NCBI GenBank assembly: GCA_030248135.1
Contig: JASANC010003838.1
Span: forward strand, 1 to 64,000
DNA length: 64,000 nucleotides
Origin: Theristus sp. LFF4_11
Lineage: Eukaryota; Nematoda; Chromadorea; Monhysterida; Xyalidae
Reading direction: 5' to 3'
Shown in pieces: positions 34,598 to 46,337 of the stretch; the stretch's first letter is position 1; every line of letters begins with the position of its first letter. The notes beneath the pieces were generated by a model, which saw only the letters and a program-made list of their open reading frames with translations, made no database searches and had not been told where the DNA came from. Position numbers and translations under genes: made by a program.

Positions 34598-36412
34598 TCA
34601 CAACGTTGCAATCCAGTCAGCATACGGCGTTGGCATCACAGCAGACGTGTTCCGCTCACAGAGGTACGAGAATCGGTAGCCGCACGGGAAAAGGTGCGCC
34701 ACCTGGAAAAGTAGCACGGACAGTAGACGGACAAGATGCCGAACCGGACACCTGTTCGGAGACCTTTTCATCGCGTGTGACCGACCAGTCGATTAGCAGC
34801 CGAGTTCTCCGGAAACCGTTACCTCGATGCATTTATGAGCGGTGCCAGTGATAGTGTCCGGTCCAACACAACAAAAAACAAATCCTAGTACACTGTATCA
34901 AGGCTTCGCTAAGGAACACCGACCGTTCTCCGTGCGTTGTTCACCGTGACCGCAGCGCACTCAACGACCATGGTCAGGCGTTGCAACGACGGAATCGCCG
35001 CGGTGGACGCCCAGAGTCCGCTGCGACGCGCGTAGTTACGCTGCAGCCACGGGCTGCGAACATGAATGGGATTTGTTGATTACACATTTTGAGCTACAAA
35101 TCCCGTTGCAAACCGTGTTGTGTTTTGCGATTTTTTCGGTATTCTATGGAAGGATAACCGTGACCACCCTTCCACAAAAGATTGAGATCATTCAGTATGA
35201 TAAAAAAATAAAAATTCCGCAAGACGTTTTTCTATTCCTAGTTTTGCATTTATGACAGCTCAAACTTTCTCTTCTTATTATCGAAAATCCATTCCTGAAA
35301 TATCGAAAAAAATCTGAACACAGGTGTTGAACCGGGCCTTCCTGCCAGCGCCACTGAATGGTGACAGCTTGTGTCAGCTCAGGTTTCAGTATTACCAATT
35401 TGTTAACTCAAAGGTGAACTCAAGTTCAACTGCCGATTTGAAAATGGACAAAGTTTATAGCCTAATCTCATTTATGCAGCCTGATTGGTTGCACCAGTAG
35501 CCGATCGAAGTTGAAACTTATGAATGCTAGTTTTCTCATTGTTTTGATCGATTTCTTTTGTCATTGGCCCTAAAAACTGTTTACAGCGTTCTCTCTGGCA
35601 GGCCGTCATTGGTGAACCAGGTGGCGTTCTCGAATTTGTTGATCATTTGCGTCGTCTGGTGGAAGTGAGTCCAGAGGCCGATCCAAAGTGTGTTCGACGG
35701 CGTTAACGGGGTGTTTAGGAGAATGTTCTCCTGAAAAATAACGAATGACAGAGGTATTCGGCATGGTTCTGACTTCTGATGGTTTTAAAACTATGACAGT
35801 TCGAGGTTATCTGCTGAATTGTGCAACAGCAACTAACACAAAATGTGCCTGGTACAATGTAGTTGTCTTCCACTGTACGATACTGCAAGTCGGAGCAGTC
35901 ATGAAAAACAACACAAATGAGTCTTCAAGAATACAATTCATAACGCCCGCAGAATCTGTTTTCATATTTTTTCTGTGTTCACCCGAAAATCAGATAGATT
36001 TGTTTGCCGACTGAAAAAAATCGTTTCCGTGACACCGCCTGCTGGATTCATTGATCAAATTAATTAATTTCACTTGGGACTTCCTTAAAACCCTACACAG
36101 TAAAAAAATCCCAGCAAAAAAAAACCAACACAACTGACGACCGACGCTCACCCACTCCTGCATTGTGTTCGCAACGAACAACGTGGCATTCCACGCTCTG
36201 CACTGTTTCAGCGCCTCGCGAAACGTCAACCGACTGGCGCGGGCGTTATGAAAGTAGCACGACCGTCTGTACAGCAGCCAACCGTCCGGACAGCACTGCG
36301 GGCGGTCGCCGATGGAGACGCAACCGAAAAGCGTCAGAATTGTCAGGAGAATTGAAAACACGCTCGAGAAATCGTCGTTGTTATTCGACGTTGAACGACG
36401 GTGCGGTGGCAT
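34598..36412 (-). CDS. C-type lectin-like membrane or secreted protein
   Basis: Four exons: 36412-36152, 35730-35585, 35053-34924 and 34702-34598 (TGA), 213 aa, all phases consistent. A short N-terminus is followed by a hydrophobic stretch (FSSVFSILLTILTLFGCVSI), a signal anchor or signal peptide. A C-type lectin domain fills the rest: CCPDGWLLYRRSCYFHN, LTFREALKQCRAWNATLFVA, TLWIGLWTHFHQ, and the closing FPCGYRFSYLCE. The six-Cys pattern and WIGL core are typical. EPN or QPD and WND are not seen, so calcium-dependent sugar binding is doubtful. Genes of this kind often act at the cell surface or in immunity, which is inference here. Confidence 0.82.
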
Positions 36413-37811
36413 TTTGATGATCAGTGGAAATTGAGTTGGTCATTGTGCAAATGGTGAAGTGAAGCGAACGTGTAGTGCGGTTAGTGTTCTGGAAACCACT
36501 GCAAAAAAGCAATTGTTTGTGGAGGTGAATTTTATGAAAATTTAAGAGCAGAAAATTATTTTCAGAACAAATACAAGAAAAGAATTGCTGCTCTGAGATA
36601 CTGGTATATGTTGCACGAGCTGGTGAACCTGATTTATCCAGATTTTGGGGAAAGCAACAATGTTATTGATGCGATGCTGCAAATCTGATCTGCCCACAAA
36701 GATGAAAACCACTAAATGCACTGCAAGAAGAGGGTGCACAAAAAAATCAATACTAATCGGTCAGAAACAACACAGTGAAGTTGGCCTTGGTTTCCCCCCA
36801 TGAATTGTGCAGTTCCTATCGGTTCTCAATCTGGATGATCGTGGCATCTTGTGTTACATGACGTTTCCAAATATCGATTCTTATCGTAACTTCAATTTTT
36901 CTGCGTGTCCAAAAAATAAAATTGTGAAGATGAAACAGTTTAGCAAAAACGAAAAGCAAACAGAAAATATAAGATTGCAAATTGACAATATTCAAAGTCA
37001 GAATTTCAGAAAGATCACATTGCAGTTTTTCCAGGTGTGTATTCTACTGCATCAGAAACCTCCAAGTCCGAACCACATTTGTGCCGCTTGGGTTTTATGC
37101 GTAAGTCGCCATCCAACTCAGCAAAATTTTCGAGTTTTTGTTGAGTCGTTGCTTTCAATGCACGAGTCATGGATCACTTCGGTTGCAGTGTTTGGTCTTT
37201 TTTCTTTTTCAAAATGCAGCGGTTTTGTTGACCTGACTGCTATTGGTCTTGCCAGCGCGCTTAGATCACTGTTGGCTGCGTGGAAATGGTAGGGTGTGGC
37301 ATGAGCGGGCACGTTTGACGCGTCATTCTTGGGTCTGCTGGCAACTTTATTGTGGTTGGACGCGGCGCCAGGTTTGCCTGATAAGTTATTTGAAAAAAAA
37401 TTTACTTCGCAAATGACGTGCAGTTGTTCACAGTTTGCGAGCGCGCACTCACAGTTTGTGTAGCAGTGCTCACAGTTTGTGTAGCAGTGCTCACAGTTTG
37501 TGTAGCAGTGCTCACAGTTTGTGGCTCTGTGCTCACAATTACCGAGCGTGAGCTCACAGGGTGTGGGTCCGTGCTCACATTTGGTAAAGCCCGTGCTCAC
37601 GGTTGAGTCCCTTGCTCACAATTTACCATTTCGTGCAACAGTTTGTAGAAATGTAAATCCATCATGCTCAAAATTTTCGGGACCCCGCATTCAGTTTGAT
37701 ACTAGTTTGATGCCGTGCTCACAATTTCGCAATCCCGTGCTAACATTTTGCGGGGCCCGTGCTCACAGCTGCATGCTCGTGCTCATGGCACGAGTCTACT
37801 TTGGCACGGCC
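36413..37811. other. Intergenic region with degenerate minisatellite
   Basis: Upstream of the lectin gene. It contains at 37440-37570 a 21-bp tandem repeat (GTGCTCACAGTTTGTGTAGC type; three near-exact copies plus degenerate ones to about 37770). ORFs rich in CEHCYTN are products of that repeat. Confidence 0.65.
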
Positions 37812-39271
37812 TTACACTGGTGCATATGACCTACAATGCTCCAACGTCCTGATCGCCTTGGTGAGTGCGTTCAATGTCGGCGCGTTCTCAGCGTCGTAGA
37901 CTCGCTCCTTCACCAACAGTTCGCGCAGCTCTTTCACGCCAACGTCGCCGTCGTTGTGGCGGTGGTGCAGCTGCGCCAACTTCCACATCACCATTGGCGG
38001 CAGGGTCTGCGTTTGAAGTTTGTTGTTGCTTTTTGTTAGTTTGCTGCAGACACCGTGTTATCCGAAAAAAAACTTCTACTGCACACTGTGAAAGAAACTG
38101 AAAAATTAGAAAGTCAGATTACTCGCCTAAGTTTGCGACTAATAACGGTGCCATGAACAAAAATTTTTTGGTGACATGCTGCAAACTTAGGGTCAAGGGA
38201 AAAAAGCAAACCTTTGTTTTCTGACCGCCGATTGCGCCCGGACTAACGGAGCCCGTCTCGTGGTATCGGCTGAGTATTTTGCTGAAAGTTTTTTTTTTGA
38301 AAACTTTACAGTTTTATAGTATGGCCTTTGAATAATTCTTGTGATGTTATCCCAATTTTTGACACCTTCATGGCGATACCATAAAAAGCACTCATTATCC
38401 AGCTCACCGAATTCCAATCAGCTTGTGGCTCGAGTACAGATGTACCGTATTACCTCTAATAAACCCCCATGGGGGTTTATTTCTTCAGCGACTTCTGGGG
38501 GTGGGGGTTTATTTTTGGGGGGGGCTTTATTTTTGGGGGGGGGTTTATTTGGAAACCATTTTTAGGAGTGGGCAAAATGGCAAAAATACCTTCCATGGCA
38601 GGAAGGAAGTCGCAAAAACTTCTATTCTACATAGAAATTTCCTTTTACAACAGCCTTTTGTAATGAAATTACCATTAACTCATCCATTTGGGGCCTTTGG
38701 TAGCACAATTTCATCATTTTCACTGCAACCAGCCACTGAATTCGCTGGGTATGTGTTTCAAACAGGTTTCAATAATCCCCCATGGGGGATTATTTTTGGG
38801 GGGGGGGGGATTATTTGGAAACTTGTCGAGGGGGTGGGGGTTTATTTTTGGGGGGGGGTTTAATTTTGGGGGGGGGGTTTAATAGAGGTAATACGGTAAT
38901 TCACATTTTTTTCTCAGAACATGCGCCATCATGTGCTGCTTAGTTATATATGACGCGAATGATACTTTCAAAATTCAACCAATTAAGAAAACCGAACAAC
39001 ATAGCGTAGCGACATAGGTTTCGCGAGCAATATCGCCACACCTGGGTTTCTCTGGGTTAGCCCTGGCAAACGAAAAATCGCCTAAAATTCCAACAACAAC
39101 AACAAAACAAAACAAAACACCTGACACATCCGTGCGACACGAGCAACTGCCGGGAAATGTCGCACGGCCTAACTCCGAGCTCTGCCAGCGCCACGATTTG
39201 CCGTCGCACGTAGCCGGGCAGTGGGCGGCCGTTCACGAAGATGCCGCCCAATTGGTTGACGCCTGCTTGAC
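37812..39271 (-). CDS. Paired-domain (PAX-like) transcription factor, partial
   Basis: Three exons encode a paired domain in phase: 39271-39121, 38281-38212 and 38006-37831 (or on to a stop at 37812). The first gives [20 protein letters not shown], then [20 protein letters not shown] and SHGCV, the N-terminal PAI subdomain, very close to the PAX consensus. The second gives [20 protein letters not shown], the linker and start of the RED subdomain. The third is a diverged RED subdomain with [11 protein letters not shown] and [15 protein letters not shown]. No homeodomain or octapeptide was found nearby, so it may be a paired-only protein like the small nematode npax genes. A start exon upstream of 39271 was not found. 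A TA-flanked MITE lies in intron 1. Confidence 0.83.
38445..38896. mobile_element. TA-flanked MITE (CCGTATTACCTCTAATAAAC ends), copy 1
   Basis: A 452-bp element with inverted ends CCGTATTACCTCTAATAAAC and its complement, flanked by TA at 38443-38444 and 38897-38898, so Tc1/mariner type. It is close to the copy at 53512-53942 in reverse orientation. C/G-rich runs near the ends form long hairpins. It lies in the first intron of the paired-domain gene. Confidence 0.88.
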
Positions 39272-40974
39272 CTGTGTGCTCGAGCGGTTTTGTTTGTGTG
39301 TGGATTGTTTCGGTTTGAACAAAAACTTTTTTTTTCAAATCGAGCCTTTTTAAAAGCTGCTGTTTTTGCGATAAACGGCCGATTCAACAGGTGGACTGGT
39401 TGGTTAGAAAATGGACACTGAGAAACATTGCAGGCGATAGATACCCAGCCCAGAAGTCTACAGTCTGCTTTACTTATGAACCATAAATGGTTGAGTAGCT
39501 GTTTGTAAGTTTGGCGAAAAGTTGCTGTTGAGCTATTTTCTGTGATTAGCAAGTTACACCGTGCGTCTGCTGCAAAATCACATGTGTCTTTTTTCTGATG
39601 AGATGAGCTACAGTAAAATGTTCGCAGTGAAATGACAGCGTGCAGCAGGGCTATTTCAACTTTGAAATGAATTCAAACGTCTTACCGGAATGTGGCATTT
39701 CTCTGCCCGCTTCAACTGTCACTCTTTTGTTTTCACTTTTGTTCGAAAATAAGAGACCACACCGTGTGTATTTTGTGTTTCGTAGCCTTTTGAAACTCCA
39801 GCTAAGCTACTTTGAAATTCATGACACCCGCTCGTTCCAAGCGCACATCTTTTCAAAACATCTGTCATCCCATTCCATATGTCTTCAGACAGTTTGAACA
39901 AGATAATTACGTGGAGGCACATGGCTTTTCAATAATCACTTGCATGATTTGAAATATCCAAACAGGCAAGTCAATATCGTTCGTTATTATGATGATTATT
40001 ATTATCACCAGTTAGATTCGCAGTATTGTCATTTAGCTTGCTTCTAGCAACGATATCGTTCGTTTATTTCATGAAAAGGTAATTTTGCGTGATCACTGAA
40101 TGAAAAAAGCTAATATTTTTATACCATTTGCTGATTGGCTGCATCTTAAACTGGCACTACCAATCTATTGGCCAACTCAAAATCAGCAACCTTGGATAAA
40201 CAAATTTTAAATGAATCAGTCTACAATCGGCCACTGAAATTACAATTTCCGACCCAAAACACACGAAGACATCGTCAACAATTCTATTATCCTTCTGAAT
40301 AATCGCGTGTCTCCCGAGCATTTTCTTTTAATGTTCATTTTCAGAATGCCAAAAGAATAGAAGAAAAGGTGTGGAGACATTTCCTATTCATGACTGCAAA
40401 TTGCGCCACACCCAATGAGCCACAAATTTTTATCGATGAACGTTGTACATCATCATTTGCAATAGTTTATGTATACTTTGCACTTGTTGGTGTGTGGCAG
40501 GCTACACGATATGGTATACCGGGTATTCAGACGGCTATGGGCGTTTGATTTGAATTTCTAGCATTCAGATTGATGCATCATTAGTGCACATCACATAATC
40601 TGGAAACAAACACACTGGCAAAATATTATTTGGAACCACACAGCACACTGACGCTTCCCTCCTAAAATTCAAGTTTTCCGCTCGCTGATTGGCTGGCTGC
40701 ATTGCACTGGTGCGACCATTCAGCTTGCCGAAAATCAAACACAGATTCAGTTACGGCTCACAAAGATATGTGTGCTTGGTTTGGATGAGCAAAATGAATA
40801 ATTGAACATCCGTATGCTGTGAGCCTGTGGTACACCCGTCCTACACTAAGAGTCCAGTCTGAAATCGAAACGTTATGTGCGTGGCAACAAATGGCAGAGG
40901 CAATGAAATCAATTGAGCGTGCAATCATAGTAGACTGTTAATGAAAGGCATCCGGGAATAAGCTGCAATGCATT
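39272..40974. other. Region upstream of the paired-domain gene without recognised exons
   Basis: It should contain the first exon or promoter of the paired-domain gene. No supported exon was found. Confidence 0.45.
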
Positions 40975-41430
40975 TACGGTATGGCCGGTTAAACATGGCA
41001 GCTTTTTTCAGGGTGCAAGGAGCGCGCGAATTTTGAATGAAAGAAAAAAGACGCTCAGAAACTAAATTGTGTGCCAAATTGGACGCGTTTTTTTTAAACT
41101 AATAGATTATCCGCGCTATTCTGTTCATTCTTTATCCCTTGTACACATGATTGGGAATTATGTTGGCTTTTTTGAAAAAGACAACTCCTAGTCTGCGGCT
41201 GATCCCGCCTTGATGGACTGCTTCATTTATTCGGCCATACTGTAGCTGACTGCAAAACACAATGCGAACAGTCAACAATTTTTGGTCAATGAAAATGATT
41301 TTCTCAAGTTGAGCGAGTGAAAGCAGTTCATTATCAAAGGAGCATTTGAAACAATGCGCTACGCCAGTAAAGGTGAGCGTTCCTGTTTCTGAAAAATACA
41401 AAAAGCAAGAAAAGTCTTGTTTCAATTGCT
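40975..41430 (-). mobile_element. Fragment related to the Ginger1-like element
   Basis: The reverse complement of about 41000-41250 matches 13810-14090 inside the Ginger1-like element, with shared blocks GTATGGCCGAATAAAT, GACTAGGAGTTGTC and CACCCTGAAAAAAGCTGCCA. Both copies can be read as QYGRIN(E/K)A then GGI(S/R)RRLGVVFFK, so the block may be coding in the full element. The terminal repeats are missing here. A 97-codon minus-strand frame covers 41425-41132. Confidence 0.65.
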
Positions 41431-41479
41431 TTGTGTCAGAGTTTTTTTTTTGAGTAACTAAAAAATCGGAAAACTTCAG

Positions 41480-43743
41480 GTGGCCAGAGTTGTTGGCGCT
41501 ACCTTGTTTTCACACCAATCGCCTGTTGTCTATTTCTGTTTGTGGTCACCACGATGAACAACAAAAGTGACACCAGTGGAAAAATGATTCCATTGAAAAA
41601 TCGAATGAACGACCTTCGAGAAAAGATTCCGTTGAAAACGTATCACGAACCGACGAGAAAAAATGACAATTCTGAAAGCTCAAAGCCAACTGATACAGCA
41701 ACTACAAGAAGTTTGGCGAAACACCCACAGTCAACCTCTACCGCATCGACAACTGTGAAGTACGTCACGTTCTTTCAAAGTCGAGCTGACTAACTCAGCT
41801 TTGGTGCATTTTTGAAGTGGTATCTGTCTGGAAACCACTACATTACCTTGATTTGTTGTCGGTTTAACGAATGCGCTATATTTAAATCTGGTGCTTGCTG
41901 TGAATGCGAAAGTTGAACGACCTGAATTTCAAAGCAAGTTTGAGTTGCACGTTTTGTCTTGCATTTTCAGACCGTCAACATCGCATTCCGTCAACATCAG
42001 CTCAAAGGCACCGCTGAGAAACGCCAAAACGAACGCGTTTGTGCGACCAGTGATCGACTTCGTCTACCATGCGTTGCACAAAACAGCATCGTCCATAACA
42101 CGCACGCAGCTCAGCAAGTTCTGCGCGCATAAACATCTGACGTGTCTTGCCTATACGGCCTGCGAGTTGGTTTTTTATCAAAAAATTTCAAAACGGACTC
42201 ATTCGCTGAGATTTTAAGATTCGGCAAACAGACCTCTCAACGTCACGGGAAATTTTTTCAGAGTTGAATCAAAAATGCACGCCTCGCTTTGCTTCAAGAA
42301 GTGGTCGACAAAGAATCGTCTGCAAATGGACCTCGACTTTGGTCACGTGACCGAGCAACGGTTGAGCGGTTGCTGTCCGAAGTTTTCCGAACGTCTACTG
42401 ACGAACAAAACTGATGGTGAATAGTGAATCTTGACATTTCTTCGCGCCTGTCCAACTGTCTCAATCTTGTTTGATTGCATGAGCGTGATAATTCGAATGG
42501 CCAATCAGCACGCTCCATCCAAACGCGGCGCAGCCACGGCAGGCATCGCAGATTACAAAAACCGCAATAAAAGTTTTCCCTCATCCGCAGGCATTGTGGA
42601 CCATTTGCCACTGAATGTCGCTGGCAACCGGGAGTTTCTCGAGAGGATCCTCCGAAACCCAAACAGCTCCTTTCGATTCACCATTGTCCGCGAGCCGGTC
42701 GTTCAATTTGTGTCCTACTGGAGAATGCTGAAAGAAGTGCGGTAAGGTGTCGATTTTTTGAAGCTGAAGTAATTTGAAAAATTGTGGCTTCAAAAAGTAG
42801 ATTCTTATTTTTAGCTCAAGAATATATTTTTTTGTGCAAAAACTTTGAGAAGCGGAAACTTTCTCCAACCTCCAACGTCAGCACGCAATTCGACGACCGC
42901 AACCAGGTTCCATATCTGCGACCATTCGTCGACCTCTGCTGGAACACATTGCAGCAGGGAAAAGCGCAGCGCGATGAGAACTCAACTGCAACGACTCGCA
43001 ATGCAACAAAACGGATTGCTGCTGATCAACACTCAATCGACAACAACAATGTCATCAACGACAAATCACCACTTTCATGGCAATGGTTGCACAAAATGCT
43101 GACCAACTCGCAAAGCAAGGAACTGGGCTGGTCAGGGGGGCAAAACGATCGGAAAGGACTCAATGAAACATTGCAATATTTGCGCTCTTTGAATCTGGTC
43201 GGTTTAACCGAACAATTGGAGTTGACGTTCGAGATTCTACGTGAGCGTCTCGGTTGGCCGGAGGACTTTCTGGAATGGAGGTTGGTGCAGATCTGAAAAA
43301 AATGCAGTTCTTTCGTGAACGTTGTGCACTGTTGTTGACATTGAGAATTGTTTGCTTTTTTTGGTGAATAGCTCCCGCTGGTTTCAGAACATCAACCGAA
43401 AAATACCACACTCCGGTAATTATTCGATACGGCAACGCGTCTTACGGTAACCAATGCTCTTGCCACGAAAAGTAGCAACTGCTTTTGAGACACCCTCTTG
43501 GAGCCTTTGGAGCACCAGTGATCTCACCCAGCCCCAGCCAATTCCTCATTTTCGGTGGCCAACGCTACTTTTTTCGTGTTTAGAGAGCCGTTTCCGAGCT
43601 ACTCGGACACGCTCGCTCCGATGCTGCCGAAAGAGCAACAACGGAAGATTCGCGAAGTGCAATGGGCCGATGTGCTGTTGTACGAGGAGGCAACGAGACT
43701 GTTTGAAAACGCAAAGAAACAAAAACTAACTGTGAATAGCTGA
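41480..43743 (+). CDS. Gal3ST-like Golgi sulfotransferase (5' incomplete)
   Basis: Seven exons keep phase: 41480-41759, 41971-42165, 42262-42416, 42591-42741, 42801-43280, 43372-43446 and 43584-43743 (TGA), at least 498 codons. The first exon read gives RYLVFTPIACCLFLFVVTT, a signal anchor typical of Golgi type II enzymes, then a Ser/Thr/Lys-rich stem. FVYHALHKTASSITR matches the PAPS 5'-phosphosulfate loop of the galactose-3-O-sulfotransferase family (HKTGSST type), and FRFTIVREPVVQFVSYWRM matches its 3'-phosphate motif. The enzyme would move sulfate from PAPS to galactose on glycolipids or glycoproteins. The starting exon lies upstream of 41480 and was not found. The start of exon 5 (after TAG) was chosen by phase. 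The middle of exon 5 is a long, Asn-rich insertion relative to the vertebrate enzymes. Confidence 0.72.
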
Positions 43744-44393
43744 AGAATGAATTGCATGAAAGTGTGCCAAAATTCAAACGTTTATCAACATATGTACCTT
43801 GAACCCAACAAGTCAAACCGTTTTATCTTCAATCAAAGCGTGTTATAAAAGTAGATTTCTTTTTTCATCTTCCTTGTGGAACGGAATGATACGATTTGTT
43901 TCACATTTTTACAAAAACGCCGTTTTTTTAATTTTATTCAGTTTTAGACAAAAACAGTTACAAACAGTAAGCCAACGCAAAAGATTCACAACAACGTCAT
44001 ATTCTGGACAATAAGTAATTGAAGTTGAGCCGAAATGAATGATTTCAAAAATTATGCGCGGAACAAGAAGCAACAACGGAAACCAAACCGTTACAACAGA
44101 TAAATATTCAAATGGCCATAAATTATTGGTCCCTTGTCACTGAAGCATACAGACAAAACTTTTATAATTCAACCATCAGTTACAGCAATTACCCAAACTT
44201 TCGGTCACTCTTGAAAACTCACCTTTTCGAGTAATGGAAAGTGCGTAGTCCGGTGACATAATCCAATTTCTTCAACCCAATCATCCGCACAGACTGGTTT
44301 ATTCATTGTCAGGCAAAATCAACAACGTTCGACATACTAATAAACCGCAAGCAGTTTTGGGGCATTCCAGTCAGAAACTCAGGCCCCGCGTGC

Positions 44394-46337
44394 TCATAAC
44401 TGCAGGGTTCGCTGTCTTGAGTAGCGTGAACCGCCCGGCCCACCCATCACCAAGTCCGTTTCGTCCAGCGGTGTGATCACCGGACCGGGGGCGCCTGCTG
44501 GCACGCTGTATCGACTGGCGCCACGACCTCCAGTCGCGTAGTAACTTGAGGACGCTTGAAAAAGATGCAATACATACGTTTGTCATCACCTTGCTCACGA
44601 GAAATTCATTCAAGACCAATTCAAACACCATTGAAAGCAAGCAGTTCTCTGTTTGTTGTGGTTGTTGTTGGGATTTTTCGGCAATGTTTTTAGCCAGGGC
44701 TAAACCAGCGAAGCGTACAGAACGCCTTCGAGTAGAACGCCCATCGAGTTTTATCCTGCTAATTCCAGATGGCCTTCGAAAATACATAAACGTCCAAGAA
44801 ATCAAACAAACTACTACTGATTTCTCAGTTTTCCCAAGCGCTAACCAGGGTGCAGTTTCCTCGGATCGGTGGTCGCTTGTCGCATGGCCAGCGTAAATCC
44901 AAGTACACAAAGCAGGAACGCGTCGACGGCGGAAATGGCGGCCAAAATGTAAGTCCACTGGATCGAGCAATTGCCGAGTTTATATCGGCCCGCCTCATCG
45001 CCACAAACCAGTCGCACCTCGCTGTTGTCCCAGCCGAACGGATAGACGATACACGCTGCCGTGATGCAACCGACTGCAAACGTGAAGCGAAGATGAATAA
45101 GTGCGTGACAAACGAAACGACGTTATGTTAAGGGATTCATTGCGCGGGAGATAACGGTTGAGGAGAAACGGGCCTCAGTGGTCAAGTGGTCTAAGGCACT
45201 GGTCCAGAAAACCAGAGACGTGGGTTCGAATCCCACTCGAGGTTTCAAAACTTTTCCGATGATGCCTGCATCTTCTCCAAAAATAAACGAAACGACGTGC
45301 GTCCGTGGAGTTCCGTATCTACCGTATTCGGTCTCGACACGATCTAGCCTCTTTATGGTCGTCATGTAGATGTCGTCATGGTGCATGTAGAAAATAATTT
45401 TTTCCAGACCATCCACACCATTTCGGCAAGATTCTATCCTGTTGATGTTGACAATACCGAACACGGCAACAACGGTAAGGTACCTTTATGTACTTCGTCG
45501 TCCAATGATTTCGATACACGTTTTTCGATGTAATAATGTCCGAAAAAAAAGGTGAACCAAAACTTTCCAAAACAACTCACAAATGAACAGATGCAGCCAC
45601 GAGCAGAGACAGTATACAATACGCGGTCGACAGCAGAAGAACAAGAGAAAGCAGACCAGTGCCAGCAGCGACAGCACCGCGGCAACGCCGACGCAAACGG
45701 TGGCCGCTTTGAAATACGGGCTCGGAATCGCGTCGAAGCTCGTCAGCCCGCCGGTGCACGCGGTGTCGACCGCGAAGCCAAGTCGCCGACAATAGTAGTA
45801 CAGTCCAAAGTATCCGCTCGGTACCATGCCATCAGAGCGACCGATCCATCGATGGATGATGAAACAAAGCACGTTCAGAATGGCGAGACAAACGGCGAAC
45901 ACGCCCCACAGAACGCCGACCGCTTTCGAATTGCGACGGTACTGCTCGTAGTACTTTATAGGTGGCGGTGTCATCGTGGACGGCGGGGCGTAGATGCCCG
46001 CGCCCGCTTGATTGTAACGGTCCATGAAACGTCGGCAGTAGTTTGAGTGACTGGTTGCGGTGCTCTTATGATGGTTATTTTTATTATGGACTTTCGGTTT
46101 ATTTTCGAAAAATGACGACGTTTCGCTGAAATACGTATTGAAGTCGTCTAGCGGATGATACGGCGCGACGGTCATGGCGGGCAGCATACGCGCGACGAGG
46201 CGAACGCGGGCAGTGATGATGAGAGAGGTGTTTGGCGCGGTGTGCGACCGCAGAAACATATGGGGCGTGCGAACGCGCAAAACATTGCCAGAGTTACTAC
46301 ACTTGAACTTGTTGTTGTTGTTATTGTTGTTGAACAT
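44394..46337 (-). CDS. LHFPL tetraspan-family protein with long N-terminal extension
   Basis: Three exons: 46337-45581, 45073-44846 and 44554-44394 (TGA), 381 aa. The four-helix LHFPL core is clear: AVGVLWGVFAVCLAILNVLC, FIIHRWIG, SGYFGLYYYC, FDAIPSPYFKAATV, then VCFLLFFCC, IVYPFGWDNSEVRLVCGDE, YKLGNCSIQWTYILAAISA and FLLCVLGFTLAMRQ. LHFPL proteins are plasma-membrane partners of receptors and channels, for example GABA-A receptors or the hair-cell channel complex. The N-terminal ~150 residues, starting with an Asn run, are not found in vertebrate members; the true start could be a later Met (MLPAMTV). The exon-3 acceptor is CAAG, slightly unusual. A tRNA-like sequence lies in intron 1. Confidence 0.87.
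44650..44760 (+). repeat. Dispersed repeat with CCAGGGCTAA core, copy 2
   Basis: A diverged match to 25070-25150: GTTGTTGGGATTTTTCGG, then AGCCAGGGCTAAACCAGCGA and GAGTAGAACGCCCATCGAGT. It lies in intron 2 of the LHFPL-like gene. The minus-strand sequence at 39040-39118, just inside the first donor of the paired-domain gene, is a third copy. Confidence 0.6.
45172..45244 (+). tRNA. tRNA-like sequence (AGA anticodon position), possibly pseudogene or SINE head
   Basis: A cloverleaf can be drawn: acceptor GCCTCAG/TCGAGGT with one mismatch and two G-T pairs, box A TGGTCAAGTGG, anticodon stem CTGGT/ACCAG with loop CCAGAAA, and T arm GTGGGTTCGAATCCCAC with a perfect box B. The loop puts AGA at the anticodon (Ser), but base 33 is C instead of U and the long variable arm of tRNA-Ser is missing. 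It is therefore more likely a tRNA-derived pseudogene or a SINE head than a working gene. It is antisense inside the LHFPL-like intron 1. Confidence 0.5.

Noticed and set aside
37444..37570. CRISPR-like array
   Set aside because: The units are contiguous 21-bp tandem repeats without unique spacers, and the genome is eukaryotic.
37118..37600. Cys-rich ORF with CEHCYTN repeats
   Set aside because: It is the translation of the 21-bp minisatellite; there are no splice sites or conservation to support a gene.
45123..45464. 113-codon minus-strand ORF with RVGFEPTS-like sequence
   Set aside because: It is the antisense translation of the tRNA-like element; such GFEPT peptides are well-known artefacts.
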